A DNA stretch of 50,805 nucleotides from NCBI GenBank assembly GCA_902492005.1, contig CABUJV010000012.1:1-50805 (forward strand), read 5' to 3'. Of this stretch, positions 48,911 to 50,805 are shown piece by piece (position 1 is the first letter of the stretch; every line of letters starts with the position of its first letter). A program made the translations under genes and the position numbers. The DNA is from an uncultured Eubacteriales bacterium (GTDB lineage: Bacteria; Bacillota; Clostridia; Oscillospirales; Oscillospiraceae). The notes under the pieces are model-generated. The model was not told the DNA's origin, ran no database searches, and saw nothing but the letters and a program-made list of their open reading frames with translations.

Positions 48911-48950
48911 AAAAAGGGCGGAAAAGGGCTTTCCTTTTCCGCTCCTTTTT
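48911..48950 (+). terminator. Intergenic hairpin between binding protein and permease
   Basis: Complementary arms AAAAAGG-GCGGAAAAGG and CCTTTTCCGC-TCCTTTTT (48911-48950) end in a T-run. It probably terminates most transcripts, giving more binding protein than permease. Confidence 0.75.
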
Positions 48951-48993
48951 GTTATACTCTGCAGTGTGAGCGCTTCATCTTTGGAGGAATACT

Positions 48994-49941
48994 ATGGACT
49001 TCTTAACGGCATTTATCAACTCCCTGCCCGGCGCGGCGGGGCAGGGGCTCATCTGGGGCGTTATGGCCATCGGGGTGTATATCACCTTCCGCATTCTGGA
49101 TGTCGCGGACCTGACGGTGGACGGCTCCCTGGCCACCGGCGGCGCGGTGGCGGCGCTGGGCATCACCCTGGGCTGGAATCCCTGGGTGGCTCTGCTGGCG
49201 GCGATGCTGGCGGGGATGCTGGCGGGGCTGTGTACAGGCCTGCTCCATACCGCCTGCGGCATTCCCGCTATTCTGGCAGGTATTTTGACCCAGCTGGCCC
49301 TCTATTCCATCAACCTGCGGATCATGGCCATCGGAGATACCGCCAAGACCAAAGCCACCCTGGCGGTGAGCGTGGACAAGTACGACCTGCTGGTCTCCGC
49401 CCGGTATATCCGGGATCTGGCTCTCAACAATCCGCTGGTGCTGATGGCCGTCTTTACCGCGGTAGTGATCGCCCTGCTCTACTGGTTCTTCGGCACCGAG
49501 ATGGGCTCTTCCCTCCGGGCCACCGGCTCCAACCCCAATATGGCCCGGGCCCAGGGCATCAATACCGACCTGAACAAAGTCTTGGGCTTGGTGGTGTCCA
49601 ACGGCATGGTGGCCATGTCCGGCGGCCTGCTGGCCCAGTATCAGGGCAGCTCCACCATCGACATGGGCCGGGGCGCCATCGTCATCGGCCTGGCCGCCGT
49701 CATCATCGGCGAGGTCCTGCTGGGCAAGGTGTTCCAGAACTTTGCCTTAAAGCTCCTCTCCTCGGTCATCGGCGCCATCATCTACTATGTAGTCATCACC
49801 CTCGTCCTCCGGCTGGGACTGGAGTCCACCGATCTGAAGCTCCTCACCGCTCTGGTGGTAGCCGTCTTCCTCACCATCCCCTATTGGAAGGGCAAGTATT
49901 TCACCAAGACCGGGAGGAAGGAGGTCCAAACCCATGCTTGA
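48994..49941 (+). CDS. ABC transporter permease (LivH/BPD_transp_2 type)
   Basis: A 315-residue polytopic permease with about eight helices. It starts MDFLTAFINSLPGAAGQGLI and shows VYITFRILDVADLTVDGSL and the loop TGSNPNMARAQGINTD, typical of BPD_transp_2 permeases of amino-acid and nucleoside importers. GGAGGAATACT precedes the ATG. It overlaps the ATPase gene by eight bases. Only one permease gene is present, so a homodimer is expected. Confidence 0.93.
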   Translation: MDFLTAFINSLPGAAGQGLIWGVMAIGVYITFRILDVADLTVDGSLATGGAVAALGITLGWNPWVALLAAMLAGMLAGLCTGLLHTACGIPAILAGILTQLALYSINLRIMAIGDTAKTKATLAVSVDKYDLLVSARYIRDLALNNPLVLMAVFTAVVIALLYWFFGTEMGSSLRATGSNPNMARAQGINTDLNKVLGLVVSNGMVAMSGGLLAQYQGSSTIDMGRGAIVIGLAAVIIGEVLLGKVFQNFALKLLSSVIGAIIYYVVITLVLRLGLESTDLKLLTALVVAVFLTIPYWKGKYFTKTGRKEVQTHA

Positions 49942-50728
49942 GATCAGGGACATCTGGAAAACCTTCAATGCCGGGACCGTCAACGAGAAGGTGGCCCTCA
50001 AGGGGGTAAGTCTTACCCTCAGCGACGGCGATTTCGTCACCGTCATCGGCGGCAACGGCGCCGGCAAGTCCACCCTGCTCAACGCCGTGGCCGGCGTGTG
50101 GCCGGTGGACCAGGGGAGCATCGTCATCGGCGGCGCTGACGTGACCCACCTGCCGGAATTCAAGCGGGCGCGGTATATCGGCCGGGTCTTTCAGGACCCC
50201 ATGATGGGTACTGCCGCCACCATGCAGATCGATGAGAATCTGGCTCTGGCCGCCCGCCGGGGGCAGGGAAGGGGCCTCCGCTCCGGCATTACCAAGGCGG
50301 AGCGGGAGAAATACCGGGAGCTGCTCGCCACCCTGGGCCTTGGGCTGGAGGATCGGCTCACCTCCAAGGTGGGGCTGCTCTCCGGCGGCCAGCGGCAGGC
50401 CCTGACTCTTCTGATGGCCACCCTCCAGAAGCCCAAACTGCTGCTGTTGGACGAGCACACCGCCGCCCTGGACCCCAAGACCGCCGCCAAGGTGCTGGAT
50501 GCTACCGAGCGGATTGTCCAGCGGGACCGGCTGACCACCCTGATGATCACCCACAACATGCGGGATGCCATCGCCCACGGAAACCGGCTCATCATGATGT
50601 ACGAGGGCCGCATCGCCGTGGACGTATCCGGCGAGGAGAAAAAAAAGCTGACCGTGGAGGCCCTGCTGGAGCTGTTCAGCAAGGCCAGCGGCTCCGACGA
50701 AGCCGACGACAAGCTTCTGCTGTCCTGA
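49934..50728 (+). CDS. ABC transporter ATP-binding protein
   Basis: A 264-residue ATPase: Walker A VIGGNGAGKSTLLNAV, Q-loop VFQDPMMGTAATM, signature LSGGQRQALTL, Walker B LLLLDEHTAALDP and switch His in MITHNMRDAI. Unlike many LivG proteins the HTAALDP triplet replaces PTxGLDP, as in the TrpZ-like importer group. It completes the importer with the lipoprotein and permease. The C-terminal tail is acidic. Confidence 0.95.
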   Translation: MLEIRDIWKTFNAGTVNEKVALKGVSLTLSDGDFVTVIGGNGAGKSTLLNAVAGVWPVDQGSIVIGGADVTHLPEFKRARYIGRVFQDPMMGTAATMQIDENLALAARRGQGRGLRSGITKAEREKYRELLATLGLGLEDRLTSKVGLLSGGQRQALTLLMATLQKPKLLLLDEHTAALDPKTAAKVLDATERIVQRDRLTTLMITHNMRDAIAHGNRLIMMYEGRIAVDVSGEEKKKLTVEALLELFSKASGSDEADDKLLLS

Positions 50729-50739
50729 GCGAGTCAAAA

Positions 50740-50782
50740 CCTCCGGCTAAGCCGGAGGCTTGAGTAGGCCCTATAAGGGCCT
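50740..50782. terminator. Tandem hairpins after the ABC operon, at the window edge
   Basis: Two stems follow the ATPase stop: 50740-50747 with 50751-50758, and 50766-50772 with 50776-50782. The first can end the ABC operon, though its U-tract is poor. Paired short hairpins like this also occur at the ends of IS200/IS605-type elements, which cannot be judged because the window stops. Confidence 0.45.
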
Positions 50783-50805
50783 GATACGGACGAAGCCCCT
50801 TAAGG

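Noticed and set aside
1..50805. tRNA, rRNA or CRISPR arrays
   Set aside because: I looked for cloverleaf-type repeats, rRNA signatures and regularly spaced repeats in the intergenic stretches and saw none.

Overview
The window reads as chromosome of a GC-rich Gram-positive anaerobe of the class Clostridia, most likely an Oscillospiraceae/Flavonifractor-type gut bacterium (inference). The reasons are the mraZ-rsmH-ftsL start of a division cluster, a T-box ahead of alaS, an L13-leader-like hairpin, a CIRCE operator, HPr proteins with the regulatory Ser46 region, an S-layer-homology surface protein, consensus sigma-A promoters and strong AGGAGG-type ribosome sites. No rRNA, tRNA or CRISPR array is visible.

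Layout. 1-2190: minus-strand mraZ-rsmH-ftsL with an MraZ operator; the next gene just begins at the left edge. 2412-4906: plus-strand malQ-yedF-DUF3343 unit. 4922-11298: seven minus-strand genes (EcsC-like, VanW-like, uvrC, transglutaminase-like lipoprotein, rsmD, coaD, coiled-coil protein). 11319-14179: HPr and mutS2. 14180-24460: a less GC-rich accessory island. 24481-25498: rplM-rpsI. 25608-28906: TtcA-like protein, a His-less HPr paralogue, and htpG under CIRCE. 28924-36313: a broken MerR gene, two small genes, recG, RNase M5, holA, comEC and its XRE-type partner. 36351-39769: HIT protein and alaS with a T-box. 39740-44759: membrane protein, CAP/LRR/SLH surface protein, U32 protein and mltG. 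44864-45064: an extremely cysteine-rich 66-residue protein. 45143-47659: MTHFS, DJ-1/PfpI, thymidylate kinase, TagA-like glycosyltransferase. 47763-50728: a three-gene ABC importer.

The standout is the island at 15188-23631. A sigma-54 activator (PAS, AAA+, Fis-type HTH) sits upstream of a good -24/-12 promoter and repeated TGCCAAAAWTGACAC motifs. These precede genes for an HMG-CoA lyase-like enzyme, class II HMG-CoA reductase, MaoC hydratase, enoyl-CoA hydratase, a previously missed 35-residue membrane peptide, a sodium:solute symporter and a class III CoA-transferase. I infer sodium-driven uptake and catabolism of mevalonate or a close relative. Reductase and lyase would give acetyl-CoA and acetoacetate. 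The transferase and hydratases could feed acetoacetate toward crotonyl-CoA and butyrate, and mevalonate = acetate + butyrate balances exactly in atoms and electrons. The lyase lacks the family's usual active-site Cys, so its exact reaction is open.

The island is bordered by scars of mobile DNA: a stop-interrupted ParM/StbA-like remnant near 14.4-14.7 kb, a tyrosine-recombinase C-terminal fragment at 23.9-24.1 kb, and a frameshifted DhaK/FakA-associated gene at 24.2-24.45 kb. This suggests insertion between mutS2 and rpsI.
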